Assembly: GCF_009729205.1 (NCBI RefSeq)
Contig: NZ_VTHB01000001.1
Span: forward strand, 310,001-374,000
Length of the DNA stretch: 64,000 nucleotides
Direction: 5' to 3'
DNA from: Mycobacteroides sp. CBMA 271
Lineage (GTDB): Bacteria; Actinomycetota; Actinomycetes; Mycobacteriales; Mycobacteriaceae
Shown here: piece after piece, positions 1-9,513 of the stretch
Position numbering within the stretch: the first letter of the stretch is position 1
How the letters are laid out: each line of letters opens with the position of its first letter
Made by a program: the position numbers and the translations under genes
Notes under the pieces: model-generated
What the model was told of the DNA's origin: nothing
Database searches by the model: none
What the model saw: only the letters and a program-made list of their open reading frames with translations

Positions 1-420
1 CCGACCGTCGACGCGAGCCAGTACCTGATTTACCCGTCGACCCAGTTCACCACGCCAAGCGGATTGATCTGCACGGCAGCCGGACGAAACCCCTACTTTG
101 GCGTGAGCTGTTCCGGCGCAGCGGTCGGGTCAACATCCGCGGCGCTCGACATGAGTCGGCATGCGCGGCACAATGATTCGCCGGCCACGATATCGACCAG
201 CTCAGTTCATACGAATCCAGCGGGCATCCACGCGCTGCCGACCAACCACATCATCACGCTACGACCGAACATCTGCTACGACGGCCAGCAATCGCCATGC
301 GCCGGTGCCACCCTCGGATGCGCGGTGGTCGACTCCGCGACCACCGCGTGCATCATTGACGAAGAGGTCGTCGGGACCCACGGATTTGTGCTGAGCCCAG
401 AACGCAACTGGGCGTTCTAA
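1..420 (+). CDS. C-terminal part of a Cys-rich, probably secreted protein (5' end outside window)
   Basis: The reading frame is open from base 1 and ends with TAA at 418-420, so about 139 C-terminal codons are present and the true start lies upstream of the window. The fragment has six cysteines at regular distances (in ICTAA, VSCSG, ICYDG, SPCAG, LGCAV, ACIID), a pattern typical of an exported protein with three disulfides. I do not recognise the family. It converges with the DUF3349 gene with no spacer between the two stop codons. Confidence 0.6.
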   Translation, partial: PTVDASQYLIYPSTQFTTPSGLICTAAGRNPYFGVSCSGAAVGSTSAALDMSRHARHNDSPATISTSSVHTNPAGIHALPTNHIITLRPNICYDGQQSPCAGATLGCAVVDSATTACIIDEEVVGTHGFVLSPERNWAF

Positions 421-756
421 TTACGCGTCGAGCGCGGTGGAGTCCACACCGGCAAGTGGCCAGCCGCCCGCGGCCAGGCGCGAGGCCACACGCGAAATGT
501 CTTGAGCGGTGGGATCATCCTTCGTCACATCGGTGATGAACTTCTCGATCTCGTCCTGGCTCACCACACCGTCGACCTGAGCGGGTGACGCGGGGTCGGT
601 CAGCTTGGCGACCACTTCCTTGACCTGGTCTTCAGTCAGCGTGCGGCGCAGCAGCGCCAGCAGCGGGAACCGATCCGTGGGGGGAACGCCCTCCGGGTAT
701 CCCGCGGACAGCCAGGACAGGATCGAACCGATAATCGATGTGCTCGTCACGGTCAT
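421..756 (-). CDS. DUF3349 family protein
   Basis: A 111-residue, mostly helical acidic protein that matches the small mycobacterial DUF3349 family (M. tuberculosis Rv3046c, Rv0543c type). The N-terminal half holds the typical IGSILSWLSAGYPEGVP segment followed by an LLRRTLTEDQV helix. It lies 75 bp downstream of nrdF on the same strand, as Rv3046c lies near nrdF2 in M. tuberculosis, so it may be cotranscribed with it. The molecular function of the family is not established. Confidence 0.85.
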   Translation of the reverse strand: MTVTSTSIIGSILSWLSAGYPEGVPPTDRFPLLALLRRTLTEDQVKEVVAKLTDPASPAQVDGVVSQDEIEKFITDVTKDDPTAQDISRVASRLAAGGWPLAGVDSTALDA

Positions 757-831
757 AGTGTCCCCGGCCCGGGCGCCGGGCGCGAGACGGCACGAGCACA
801 GTTCACCGGCCGTTCATTTGTAGAGAACGAG

Positions 832-1879
<1,048 letters not shown>

Positions 1880-1895
1880 ACGACAACAAAGCGCA

Positions 1896-1911
1896 ACACA
1901 ACGTGTTGTGG
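1896..1911 (-). promoter_or_regulatory. NrdR box 2 of nrdF
   Basis: ACACAACGTGTTGTGG contains perfect CACAAC/GTTGTG arms and matches the NrdR consensus at most positions. Its centre is 32 bp (about three helical turns) from box 1, the usual pairing of NrdR sites. Confidence 0.7.
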
Positions 1912-1954
1912 TTAAGCGTGTCGAGCCGATTCGCGAGAATCCCTAGTGACACAA

Positions 1955-1972
1955 ACTTGACACGTGTAAAGT
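1955..1972. promoter_or_regulatory. TTGACAC-type palindromic operator before SDR gene
   Basis: ACTTGACACGTGTAAAGT is an 18-bp palindrome with one mismatched pair. Its right arm includes TAAAGT (1967-1972), a good -10 hexamer 8 nt before the ATG at 1981, so a repressor bound here would block the promoter. The same kind of palindrome occurs at 19220-19241 and 29914-29932. Confidence 0.6.
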
Positions 1973-1980
1973 CCGTGGTC

Positions 1981-2847
1981 ATGGGCTCATCCAGGGACAA
2001 AATCAACGGGAAAACAATCGCCATCACCGGTGCCGCGCGCGGTATCGGCTACGCCACCGCCACCGCGCTGCTGCGCCGCGGGGCGCGCGTGGTGATCGGC
2101 GACCGTGATGTCGAGGCGCTCGGGGCCGCGGTCGAAGGACTCAAGGAAGAAGGAAACGTCGACGCCCACCCGGTCGACGTCACCGACCCCGCATCGTTCA
2201 AGCGATTCCTCGAAGCCGCCAGCGCCGGCGGGCCGGTCGACGTGCTCGTCAACAACGCGGGCGTCATGCCGATCGGCCCCTTCCTGTCCACCAGCGACCG
2301 TGCGATCCGATCGATGCTCGAGGTCAACCTGTACGGCGTCATCAACGGTTGCCAGCTCGCCCTCCCCGAAATGGTGGCCCGCCGCAGCGGCCAGATCATC
2401 AACATCGCCTCCGTCGCGGGACTCATGGCGGTACCGGGCATGGCGGTCTACAACGCCTCGAAGTTCGGGGTGGTGGGCCTGTCACGCGCGCTGAGCGACG
2501 AGTTCGCACCGCAGGGAGTCCAGGTCAGCGCGGTGCTGCCGACCTTCACCAACACCGAGCTGATTGCGGGCACCGATTCCACCGGCGCCAACAAGCCTGT
2601 CGAACCCGAGGACATCGCCGATGCGGTAGTGCGCATCATCGAGAAGCCACGTGTTCAGCTGACCGTCCCTAAGCCCCTCGGCGCCGTCACCACGATCGTC
2701 AACTCCCTACCTACCGGCATCCGCCGGTTCATGAGCAAAAAGACCGGAACCGATCGTGTCTTCCTCGAGTTCGATACCAGTGCACGCAGCGCATACGAGA
2801 ATCGCGCCGGGTCAAGCCTCGGCGTGACTAAGCCCGACCAGGAATAG
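1981..2847 (+). CDS. short-chain dehydrogenase/reductase (SDR)
   Basis: Classical SDR of 288 residues: glycine-rich TGAARGIG cofactor motif near residue 18, NNAGVMP around residue 92, and the catalytic triad S(IASVAG), Y and K in YNASKFG. The ATG at 1981 was chosen because the Rossmann fold starts about 12 residues later; upstream in-frame codons would run through the operator and promoter. A -10 box TAAAGT ends 8 nt before the ATG, which suggests a leaderless or nearly leaderless mRNA. Divergent from nrdF. Substrate unknown; lipid or steroid alcohols are common for mycobacterial relatives. Confidence 0.9.
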   Translation: MGSSRDKINGKTIAITGAARGIGYATATALLRRGARVVIGDRDVEALGAAVEGLKEEGNVDAHPVDVTDPASFKRFLEAASAGGPVDVLVNNAGVMPIGPFLSTSDRAIRSMLEVNLYGVINGCQLALPEMVARRSGQIINIASVAGLMAVPGMAVYNASKFGVVGLSRALSDEFAPQGVQVSAVLPTFTNTELIAGTDSTGANKPVEPEDIADAVVRIIEKPRVQLTVPKPLGAVTTIVNSLPTGIRRFMSKKTGTDRVFLEFDTSARSAYENRAGSSLGVTKPDQE

Positions 2848-2875
2848 AGCGCTGGCTGGCCCTACTATTTGACCT

Positions 2876-4069
2876 GTGAGCGAGAACCACTACGACATCG
2901 CGGTAGTCGGCGGGGGCCCGGCGGGGTCATCTGCGGCCTGGCAGGCCGCCCGCACGGGTGCCCGCGTGGTTCTCGTCGACAAGGCCGAGTTCCCGCGGGA
3001 CAAGCCGTGCGGTGACGGGCTGACCGCACGCGCGGTGAGCTACCTGCAGAAGATGGGCCTGGCCGATGAGGTCGCGCAGTTCCATCGGGTCGACGGTGTG
3101 CGTGTTGATAGCGGCAACGTCTGGGAGCTGACTTTCCCCCGTCGCCCCGGGATGCCCAACCACGGGCATGTGGTGCGCCGGCCGGAGTTAGACACCCTGC
3201 TGCTCAAGCACGCCGAATCGGCGGGCGTCGAAGTGCGCCAGTCCACGGAGGCGGTAGGCCCGATCGGCGACGGCGACCTGGTGAAGGGCGTCGAGGTCAA
3301 GACCGCCAGTGGATCTCGCGAGAAGATCTCCGCCGACGCGGTGATCGTCGCCGACGGCGCCTACTCCCCCTTTAAACGGGCGATGAAAATCGATTCGGAA
3401 GTCAAGGGGTACACCGCGATTGCCATCCGTGCCGAGATGGCGGCCAATCGCGAAGACTCAAACATGCTCGACATCGACCTGCGGCTGTTTCACAAGCAGG
3501 ACGCCCTGCCCGGCTACGGCTGGGTGTTCCCGCTCGGCGGCGGGCGGATCAACGTCGGCATCGGCTACATGAACAGCTACCGGCACTGGCAGGACGTCAA
3601 CGCCGCCGACGTGCTGGATGCGTACATGAAAAAGCTTCCGGCGCAATGGGAATTACCCGACGTCGCCGAGCTGCGCAAAAACAAGAGCGTGCGCGCGTGG
3701 CGGCTGCCAATGGGCTTCGTGTCCTGGCCGCCGTGGCGCCCGGGGGTGCTGTTCGTCGGTGACGCGCTAGGCGCGGGCAAGCCGGTTAGCGGCGCGGGAA
3801 TCTCCAAGGCGCTCGAATCCGGTTTGGTGGCAGGCGAATGCGCTGTTGCCGCCTTGCAGAACGACGGCCCCGAGGACTTCTCCAACTTCGAGCAGCGCAT
3901 GTACGACGCCTGGGGTCGCGAGTATCGGCGCGGGCGGATGATGCATAAAGCGCTGGGCAATCCATGGCTGTGCGATAAGGGCATCAAGCTGATGGACAAC
4001 TCGACATTCCGCGAGAACCTACTCAAGGTGCTCTATAAGCAGGCGCAGGGGCCGAGCCACAAGCACTAG
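2876..4069 (+). CDS. geranylgeranyl reductase family FAD-dependent oxidoreductase (MenJ-like)
   Basis: A 397-residue flavoprotein of the geranylgeranyl reductase family, related to mycobacterial MenJ (Rv0561c), which saturates one isoprene unit of menaquinone. Visible motifs are the N-terminal dinucleotide-binding GGGPAGSSAAW (residues 12-22), the PCGDG segment near residue 43 and the second FAD motif FVGDALGAGKPVSGAGI around residues 290-306. The GTG start at 2876 follows a TACTAT -10 box (2863-2868) by exactly 7 nt, so it is probably translated from a leaderless mRNA. Whether this or another paralogue acts on menaquinone cannot be told here. Confidence 0.88.
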   Translation: MSENHYDIAVVGGGPAGSSAAWQAARTGARVVLVDKAEFPRDKPCGDGLTARAVSYLQKMGLADEVAQFHRVDGVRVDSGNVWELTFPRRPGMPNHGHVVRRPELDTLLLKHAESAGVEVRQSTEAVGPIGDGDLVKGVEVKTASGSREKISADAVIVADGAYSPFKRAMKIDSEVKGYTAIAIRAEMAANREDSNMLDIDLRLFHKQDALPGYGWVFPLGGGRINVGIGYMNSYRHWQDVNAADVLDAYMKKLPAQWELPDVAELRKNKSVRAWRLPMGFVSWPPWRPGVLFVGDALGAGKPVSGAGISKALESGLVAGECAVAALQNDGPEDFSNFEQRMYDAWGREYRRGRMMHKALGNPWLCDKGIKLMDNSTFRENLLKVLYKQAQGPSHKH

Positions 4070-4157
4070 GCCCTTCTGTGCCGACACGCCGTCTCATGGC
4101 GGTTTCGTATCGCAGATGTCCGCCACAAACGGGCGCGTCGGCGACTAAGGAGATGCC

Positions 4158-4796
4158 GTGAACTCCACTCGGTATGACACCGCGTTGGCCACCGCCATCC
4201 TCATGATGGCGGGGTTCATCGATGCCATCGCATTCCTTTACCTCGGTGGGTACTTCGTCTCATTCATGAGCGGCAACACGACCCAGATGGCCGCCACCGC
4301 GGCCGGGCAGCAGTGGGCCAGCGCAGGTAAGGCCGCCGGGCTCATCGGCCTGTTCGTGGTCGGGGTCACCATCGGGTCGCTCGTCGGCCGGGTCGGCCGC
4401 GGCGACGGGCGGCTCGCGATACTCTGCACGGCGTCGGCACTTGTGTTCGCAGCCGGGCTGATTCACGCATTGGCCGACGGTGTGGCTCCGCTGCTGGTGA
4501 CGGCGCTGGCCACGGGGGTCATCAACGCGGTGCTGCAGCGCGTCAGCGAGGTCAAGGTTGGCATCACCTTCGTGACGGGCATCCTGGTCAGGGTTGGCCA
4601 GCAGCTGGCCGATGCGCTGTGCGGCGGGCCCCGCTGGCTGTGGCTGCGCGATCTTCGGCTGTGGGCGGCCTTGCCTCTCGGCGGCGCGACCGGAGCCCTT
4701 GTCTACCAACAGCTTCAGCTGAGCGCGCTGTGGGTGGCGGCCGGGGTGCTGCTGGCCATCACCGGGCTGGCGTGGCTCAGCGAAAGCCGCGGCTAG
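4158..4796 (+). CDS. DUF1275 (YoaK-type) membrane protein
   Basis: A 212-residue integral membrane protein with about six hydrophobic segments. The N-terminal stretch GFIDAIAFLYLGGYFVSFMS followed by GNTTQMA is the signature of DUF1275. The GTG start at 4158 has AAGGAG 6 bp upstream. The function of the family is not known; a transport role is often suggested. Its stop codon overlaps that of the convergent isomerase gene. Confidence 0.88.
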   Translation: MNSTRYDTALATAILMMAGFIDAIAFLYLGGYFVSFMSGNTTQMAATAAGQQWASAGKAAGLIGLFVVGVTIGSLVGRVGRGDGRLAILCTASALVFAAGLIHALADGVAPLLVTALATGVINAVLQRVSEVKVGITFVTGILVRVGQQLADALCGGPRWLWLRDLRLWAALPLGGATGALVYQQLQLSALWVAAGVLLAITGLAWLSESRG

Positions 4797-5521
4797 ATCT
4801 TCACCAAATTGAACACCTGCTGGGCACGGTCAACGTTCCCGTCGACCGCCACGCGGGACAAGGGAACGCGGTGCCACACGGCGAGCAGCAGATCGGAAGT
4901 GGACGCTGTGATGGTCGCGTCCGGCGCGGCGTCTTCCTCCACGATGCCGATGCCATCCGCATCCGCGCGCAGTAGCCACGAGTCTCCACTGTCGTTGGCG
5001 TTCAGGAGTATTCGCGTTCCTCGAAGGTACTCCGGCGTGCCCCCGGCGCCGATGCGCCTCGGCGCGAAGACTTCGGACCACTCCGCGATGCCGTCGGCCG
5101 CAAGAACCGTATCGATGGGGTCGGAGTCCCAGCCGCGGTAGGCACTCTCGATATCCCAGCGGTGCACCGCCACTTCTTGAGCCTGGCGGCGATACCAGAA
5201 CCGCACCGGGCGCTCACCGAACGGCGACTTGGTGGGTGCATCGAGGTCGGCTGACTCCAGCGCTGCGACCAGCTTGTCGGCGAGCCCCGAGTACCAATCG
5301 ATGACCGCCTTCCCCGTCGGGGCGTCCTTGTCGTCGTACGGAACCTTTTCTCCGACAAGGACTCCGACCGCCCAACGATGCACGTTGCCGACATGCGCGA
5401 TAGCGCTGCGCACCGTCCACCCCGGACACGGCGGCACATCGCGGTCCAGATGCTCTGGCGATGTCGCGGCGACGGACGCCATCCCGCTACGGAGTGCCGC
5501 TAACCACTGATCGGGTGTCAC
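4793..5521 (-). CDS. maleylpyruvate isomerase family, mycothiol-dependent-type protein (TIGR03083)
   Basis: Member of the DinB-like fold family that in actinobacteria uses mycothiol as cofactor. The N-terminal helix bundle contains the metal-site histidine segment CPGWTVRSAIAHVG (about residues 31-44), and RRQAQEVAVHRWDIE near residue 125 supplies the second conserved His. Length is about 242 residues. Two GTG starts are possible: 5521, which places VTPDQW at the N-terminus as in relatives, and 5557; neither has a strong ribosome binding site. Substrate unknown. Confidence 0.85.
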   Translation of the reverse strand: MTPDQWLAALRSGMASVAATSPEHLDRDVPPCPGWTVRSAIAHVGNVHRWAVGVLVGEKVPYDDKDAPTGKAVIDWYSGLADKLVAALESADLDAPTKSPFGERPVRFWYRRQAQEVAVHRWDIESAYRGWDSDPIDTVLAADGIAEWSEVFAPRRIGAGGTPEYLRGTRILLNANDSGDSWLLRADADGIGIVEEDAAPDATITASTSDLLLAVWHRVPLSRVAVDGNVDRAQQVFNLVKI

Positions 5522-5620
5522 ACGGCTATTACAGCATGCGGAAGTCACTGAACCCACGTTCGGAGATCAGAGTCTGCGGCGACAGATGATCGGGTTTATA
5601 CATCTCACAATCATTGACCG

Positions 5621-5634
5621 ACTGATATGTCAGT
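5621..5634. promoter_or_regulatory. operator-like inverted repeat within a strong promoter
   Basis: ACTGA-TATG-TCAGT lies between a TTGACC -35 (5614-5619) and a TATAAA -10 (5638-5643) with 18-bp spacing, reading toward the alpha/beta hydrolase at 5778. A repressor at this position would block polymerase. The protein that binds is not evident. Confidence 0.45.
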
Positions 5635-5777
5635 TGATATAAATAATGAGTTGCTAGTAAGTGCCCGCTCGGACCGTCCAGGCCTGCTGTGTCGACTCCG
5701 CCTCGCGATAAAGAACCGGCAAAATGTCTGACCACGAGCTGACGGGTCGGACGCAACGCACTACCAGGAGCCCAATA

Positions 5778-6722
5778 ATGACCGAGAGCCCAACAGTCAC
5801 CGAAACTCGGTACATCCGATTCGTGGATCTCCGCGCCGACCAGCCCGATCTCCCTAAATGGGGTCGTGCAGCGGGAGCGCCGCAGCCGCGAGACACTCCA
5901 CTAGTCGTCAGTGTTTCCGACCGACGCACGCCAAGACCATCGGACCCGACCGTTGTGTTTTTGCATAACGGCGGCTCGAATCGTCTGGTATGGAACGCGG
6001 TCATCGAGCTGCTGCCACCAAACATCCGAACCGTTGCTGTCGACCTCCCCGGATACGGGGAGTCGGACGCGCCGCGCAGCGGATTCCGGCGAATTGACTA
6101 CACCGATATCCTCGAGGCGCTTCTGGACGAGCGAGTCCCGGACGACAACAAGGTGATTCTCGTAGGAAACTGCATGGGTGCGGCGTTCTCGTGGACGCTA
6201 ACGATGCGGCGTCCAGACAGGATCGGCGCGCTGGTGCTGGTCAACCCTCTTACCGAGCAGACCGCGCGCCGCGGCACCTGGGGACGGCTTGTTCCACTCG
6301 CCTATCGCTTCGACTTGGGCCGTCTCCTCGGTCCATTGAAGCTGCCCCGTTTTCTCGGATGGCTCAGTCTGGTCCCCCAGTTGGGCATCATCGGTATGCG
6401 CCGCAGCGCGTGGCGCAATCGCGAGATCTCCAAACAGTGGTCCGACTCGGGCCGGCTGCGGCCGATACTCGCCTTGTTCCACGACATTCGGGGGTACAGC
6501 GAGCTGGATCAGTTCCAGCGTCCAGCGGTGTGGCCGTGGACAGCGATGATCTGGGGAAGCGCAAACTGGGCCCTGTCGCCTCGAGCAGGCGCCGGCCTCG
6601 CTACAGGGCTGCGCCCCGAACGCAATGTGGTACTTGCCGGCGCCGGTCACCTTGCGATGCTCGAGTCGCCCAGCGAGATCGCGCAGGTGGTTTCTGAAGC
6701 GATCCAAGCCGCACAGGGCTAA
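5778..6722 (+). CDS. alpha/beta hydrolase fold protein with Cys in place of nucleophile Ser
   Basis: A 314-residue alpha/beta hydrolase: HNGGSNR oxyanion-region motif near residue 63, VDLPGYGESD near residue 89, nucleophile elbow VGNCMGA at residues 129-135 with cysteine at position 132 where serine is usual, and a late GAGHLAML segment supplying the catalytic His. No clear acidic residue follows the expected strand (WGSANWALS has Asn). It may be a Cys-dependent hydrolase or a catalytically altered member. The ATG at 5778 has CAGGAG upstream; an upstream in-frame ATG at 5724 lacks one. Confidence 0.8.
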   Translation: MTESPTVTETRYIRFVDLRADQPDLPKWGRAAGAPQPRDTPLVVSVSDRRTPRPSDPTVVFLHNGGSNRLVWNAVIELLPPNIRTVAVDLPGYGESDAPRSGFRRIDYTDILEALLDERVPDDNKVILVGNCMGAAFSWTLTMRRPDRIGALVLVNPLTEQTARRGTWGRLVPLAYRFDLGRLLGPLKLPRFLGWLSLVPQLGIIGMRRSAWRNREISKQWSDSGRLRPILALFHDIRGYSELDQFQRPAVWPWTAMIWGSANWALSPRAGAGLATGLRPERNVVLAGAGHLAMLESPSEIAQVVSEAIQAAQG

Positions 6723-6825
6723 CACCTTCACCCGCATCGGAACACGACTCAGCGCATGCGGGGCGCGTGTCCATAGCGGAAGCGCAGTGTCCCGATGGAG
6801 CGAGGCAAGCCATTGGCCCTGTTGA

Positions 6826-7803
6826 TTAGTGCAAGGACAAGGCTGATGGCCGAGCTGGTTCAGGCGCGCCTGACTGGCGAGCATCGCGCATTTGGTCTCG
6901 ATAGTGCTGGAGCGAATCTTGCGAGTAGTGGGTGCGCCACGGCACCTTTCCGAAACGAATTCGGGCAGCCATGTACCAGCCGATCCATCCGCGCGTGATG
7001 GCTGCAGGAAGTATCTTCCAGACGCCTCGGTGAATCGCGATGGCCAGCTTGTCCTTCCAGCTCGGTCGGATATCCATGGCGTCACTGAGGGCGTCGGTGG
7101 CGGCTATCAGAAGCCCGACACGTAGGAGGTGGCGGATCGGCCAACTCAGCGCGCGCAGTACAGGATTCGGCAACCAAGGCATTGCCCGAAATGACGAGGG
7201 TGCCCGTAGTTCGGCAAGCAGGAAGCGGGTGGCTTGTGAGGCATGCGGGTCGACGCTCTCCATCCAAGCGCCGTCGCGATACGTGAGGAGATCGTCGTAC
7301 TTCCGCGGAAGATCGTCAGCTCCGAACAAGTGCCCGATCGCCAAGAGCCCCTCGTAGGCCTTCTGCCGCACCACGGGCGACGGCCAGCCGCGGAGCTGAC
7401 CATGAACCTCCATCAGCGGCAACACGATTGCCGCCCAGGTCCAATTCCAGAGGTCCCGCTCCCACGCGTGATACCGGGTACCGTCGTCCAGCTCTCCCTG
7501 GATAAAGCGATGAAGCTCGCGGATGGTCTCGGACACCTTCACCCGCTCGTCGTCCGCAAACACCACACCAAGGGCTAGATCGACAGTGTCCCGGGCACGT
7601 CCAATGACATCCTCCAACCTGACCTGTTCACGCACAGCGACTTTGGCGATCCGATCGTGGTCATCGATGCCCTTGCCGCCCTTTGCACTGAGGACCGGAT
7701 AGATGAACGCAGGGAACGCTGCGTACACGGTGCTCAGGTCGGACAGCATCTCGCGGGTCGCACTCCCCCGCCCCAATAGCGAATTCAGCTCGGCGTCATC
7801 CAT
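6826..7803 (-). CDS. oxygenase MpaB family protein (DUF2236)
   Basis: A 325-residue protein of the ER-bound oxygenase/latex-clearing-type DUF2236 family, which is expanded in mycobacteria and binds heme in characterised members. The N-terminal AFPAFIYPVLSAKGGKGIDD, the central RYHAWERDLWNWTWAAI and the C-terminal THYSQDSLQHYRDQMRDA match the family layout. Substrate unknown. A near-perfect 24-bp palindrome lies 55 bp upstream of the start (7858-7881), so it is probably under TetR control, but no TetR gene is adjacent. It converges with the hydrolase gene. Confidence 0.85.
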   Translation of the reverse strand: MDDAELNSLLGRGSATREMLSDLSTVYAAFPAFIYPVLSAKGGKGIDDHDRIAKVAVREQVRLEDVIGRARDTVDLALGVVFADDERVKVSETIRELHRFIQGELDDGTRYHAWERDLWNWTWAAIVLPLMEVHGQLRGWPSPVVRQKAYEGLLAIGHLFGADDLPRKYDDLLTYRDGAWMESVDPHASQATRFLLAELRAPSSFRAMPWLPNPVLRALSWPIRHLLRVGLLIAATDALSDAMDIRPSWKDKLAIAIHRGVWKILPAAITRGWIGWYMAARIRFGKVPWRTHYSQDSLQHYRDQMRDARQSGAPEPARPSALSLH

Positions 7804-7857
7804 TGACGTGTCCTCACGTAGCGATGAGACCTATCAACCGGCCTCCCTTCAAGTACC

Positions 7858-7881
7858 GTAGTACACCGATCGGTTTACTAC
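7858..7881. promoter_or_regulatory. 24-bp palindromic operator, ACCGATCGGT core
   Basis: GTAGTA-(C/A)-ACCGATCGGT-(T/G)-TACTAC arms are symmetrical about 7869/7870 with a single mismatched pair. The same core occurs at 38601-38618 between a TetR gene and a serine hydrolase gene, which points to a shared regulator. Confidence 0.65.
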
Positions 7882-7974
7882 AAGAGGTTTAGCACACAGC
7901 ATCTTGATTCTCTTGCCCAGCAGCAGATCTGCGCCTTGTTGTCATCGTGCGCAGAGGCGGTGTCCGTGAGAACG

Positions 7975-8688
7975 TCAGCGTCGGCCGCGCTTGGCCCGGC
8001 CCGGCTCGCGGGCGACCTTGCCCGCCGCGGCGCGGGCGGCCTGCTTCGCGAGGGTCTTCTCCCGTGCGGTGCGTTTGGGTACCGGCTCGGTCTGTCCCCG
8101 CGACGAGTCGGCCTTGCGGCCCCGCACAATACCGATGAACTCCTCGACCAGTTCCGGCTGCGGCCCTTCCGCGAAGGCGAGCGCGACGGGACAGGTGGGC
8201 GCGTCGGTGATCGGGCGGTAGGTGAGGTCCTTGCGGTGATACAGCCGCGCCAGTGACTGCGGAACGATGAGCACACCGATCCCTGCGGCGACCAGTTCTA
8301 TTGCATCCTCAGTGGTCTCGGGCCGGTGATCGACAGGAACACCGGGAGCGCCCGCCCAGCCGAGCACATCATCGAGTGGGAGCAGCACCGACTCGCCGTC
8401 AAGGTCCGCGGCGGCGATCGCGTCGACGGCACTCAGAATGTGATCGGTCGGCACCACCGCCACCGTCGTCTCGTTGTAGAGAGGAATGACGGCCAGCCCA
8501 GAAGTATCGGCCGGTGGCCGGAGCAGTGCCATATCGACGGTGCCCGCCCGCACTGCGGCAACCGCGTCTGCCGCGGCGACGGCGTGCAACTGCAGTTGAA
8601 TCTCGCGGTGACGCTCCGCCCAGACCCGGGCCCACTTCGCCGGTGTCCCGCCGGGGACGTACCCGAGGGTCAGGGAGAGCGGGGTCAC
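7975..8688 (-). CDS. LysR-type substrate-binding domain protein lacking a HTH domain
   Basis: The 237-residue protein begins directly with the periplasmic-binding-like fold of LysR regulators (LTLGYVPGGTPAKWARVW, AVRAGTVDMALLRPP, ELVAAGIGVLIVPQSLA) and has no N-terminal winged helix. The last 40 residues form a Lys/Arg-rich tail (KRTAREKTLAKQAARAAAGK) that could bind nucleic acid instead. Start is GTG at 8688, with a TAGCCT -10 box 6 nt before it, so a leaderless mRNA is likely. Divergent from the DUF5997 gene with only 28 bp between start codons. Function unknown; an effector-sensing role is inferred from the fold. Confidence 0.85.
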   Translation of the reverse strand: MTPLSLTLGYVPGGTPAKWARVWAERHREIQLQLHAVAAADAVAAVRAGTVDMALLRPPADTSGLAVIPLYNETTVAVVPTDHILSAVDAIAAADLDGESVLLPLDDVLGWAGAPGVPVDHRPETTEDAIELVAAGIGVLIVPQSLARLYHRKDLTYRPITDAPTCPVALAFAEGPQPELVEEFIGIVRGRKADSSRGQTEPVPKRTAREKTLAKQAARAAAGKVAREPGRAKRGRR

Positions 8689-8716
8689 CGCCTCAGGCTA
8701 CCGATACGCTAGTGCC
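8689..8716. promoter_or_regulatory. 28-bp bidirectional leaderless promoter region
   Basis: The plus-strand box TACGCT (8705-8710) is 6 nt before the ATG at 8717, and the minus-strand box TAGCCT (8695-8700, reversed) is 6 nt before the GTG at 8688. The two -10 boxes are back to back, 4 bp apart, so each -35 zone lies inside the other gene. Confidence 0.55.
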
Positions 8717-9109
8717 ATGAGCAGGCCGAACGCGCAGTCCATGAAACCCGCCACGGCGGCCAAGAAGCTGGACGTGTACTTGCAAGCGACACCTGCGGAG
8801 TTCCAGGAGAACCCGATCACCCGCACCGAGCTCGCCGCCCTGCAGGCAGACCCGCCGCAGTGGCTCAAGGACTTGCGCAAGGCCGGGCCGCACCCGAAGA
8901 ACCTCGTGGCGGCCAAGCTAGGCGTCTCGATCGCCGGTCTCGCGCGCGGCGGCGTTGACGGTCCGCTGTCCACCGAGCAGATCGAGCAGCTACTCGAGGA
9001 CAAGCCGGAATGGCTGGTCGCTGAACGCGAGAGCTACCAGGCGGTGCTGAGCGAGCAGCGACGCCTGAAGGCACTACATGCGGAAAAGGCTCGCGGGAAC
9101 CGCCCCTGA
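8717..9109 (+). CDS. DUF5997 family protein
   Basis: A 130-residue protein of the actinobacterial DUF5997 family: N-terminal MKPATAAKKLDVYLQATPAE, central PPQWLKDLRKAGPHPKN and VAAKLGVSIAGLARGG, which look like a helical DNA- or RNA-binding unit, and a basic C-terminus. The gene is paired with the HTH-less LysR-type protein, an arrangement I recall in other mycobacteria, so the two may work together. Probably leaderless (see promoter at 8689-8716). Function not known. Confidence 0.8.
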   Translation: MSRPNAQSMKPATAAKKLDVYLQATPAEFQENPITRTELAALQADPPQWLKDLRKAGPHPKNLVAAKLGVSIAGLARGGVDGPLSTEQIEQLLEDKPEWLVAERESYQAVLSEQRRLKALHAEKARGNRP

Positions 9110-9297
9110 GGCGCCCCGCGCCCTAACAGCATGCAGCGGGCGCAGCCCTCGCCCCGGGTTTGCACAGGTAGACAGCCCATAGTCAGCGATGTCCACTGAA
9201 CTAGCGCCAATGAGTATCATCCGACGGATTGGCCAGGTAGGCTGTACCGCGAATGTGTTCTGCATTCGCGAAAGTAAACGAAAGAAGTACAAGAAAT

Positions 9298-9501
9298 ATG
9301 ACGCAAGGAACCGTGAAATGGTTCAACGGGGAAAAGGGCTTCGGCTTCATCTCTCCCGATGACGGCAGTGCGGACGTCTTCGTCCACTACTCCGAGATCC
9401 AGGGCGGTGGTTTTCGCTCGCTAGAGGAGAACCAGCGCGTTCAGTTCGAGGTAGGACAGGGCGCCAAGGGCCCCCAGGCCACCGGAGTGACCGCAATCTG
9501 A
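9298..9501 (+). CDS. cspA: cold shock protein (CspA family)
   Basis: A 67-residue single cold-shock domain with both RNA-binding motifs: RNP1 as KGFGFI (residues 16-21) and RNP2 as VFVHY (residues 30-34). The opening [14 protein letters not shown] is diagnostic. It acts as a nucleic-acid chaperone in the cytoplasm. The ATG at 9298 follows a purine-rich GAAAGAAG. Followed directly by a strong intrinsic terminator. Confidence 0.97.
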   Translation: MTQGTVKWFNGEKGFGFISPDDGSADVFVHYSEIQGGGFRSLEENQRVQFEVGQGAKGPQATGVTAI

Positions 9502-9513
9502 TCTTGACGAAAT

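Noticed and set aside
757..831. GC-rich inverted repeat (CCCGGC...GCCGGG) between nrdF and DUF3349 as terminator
   Set aside because: Short stem, no T tract, and common by chance at this GC content.
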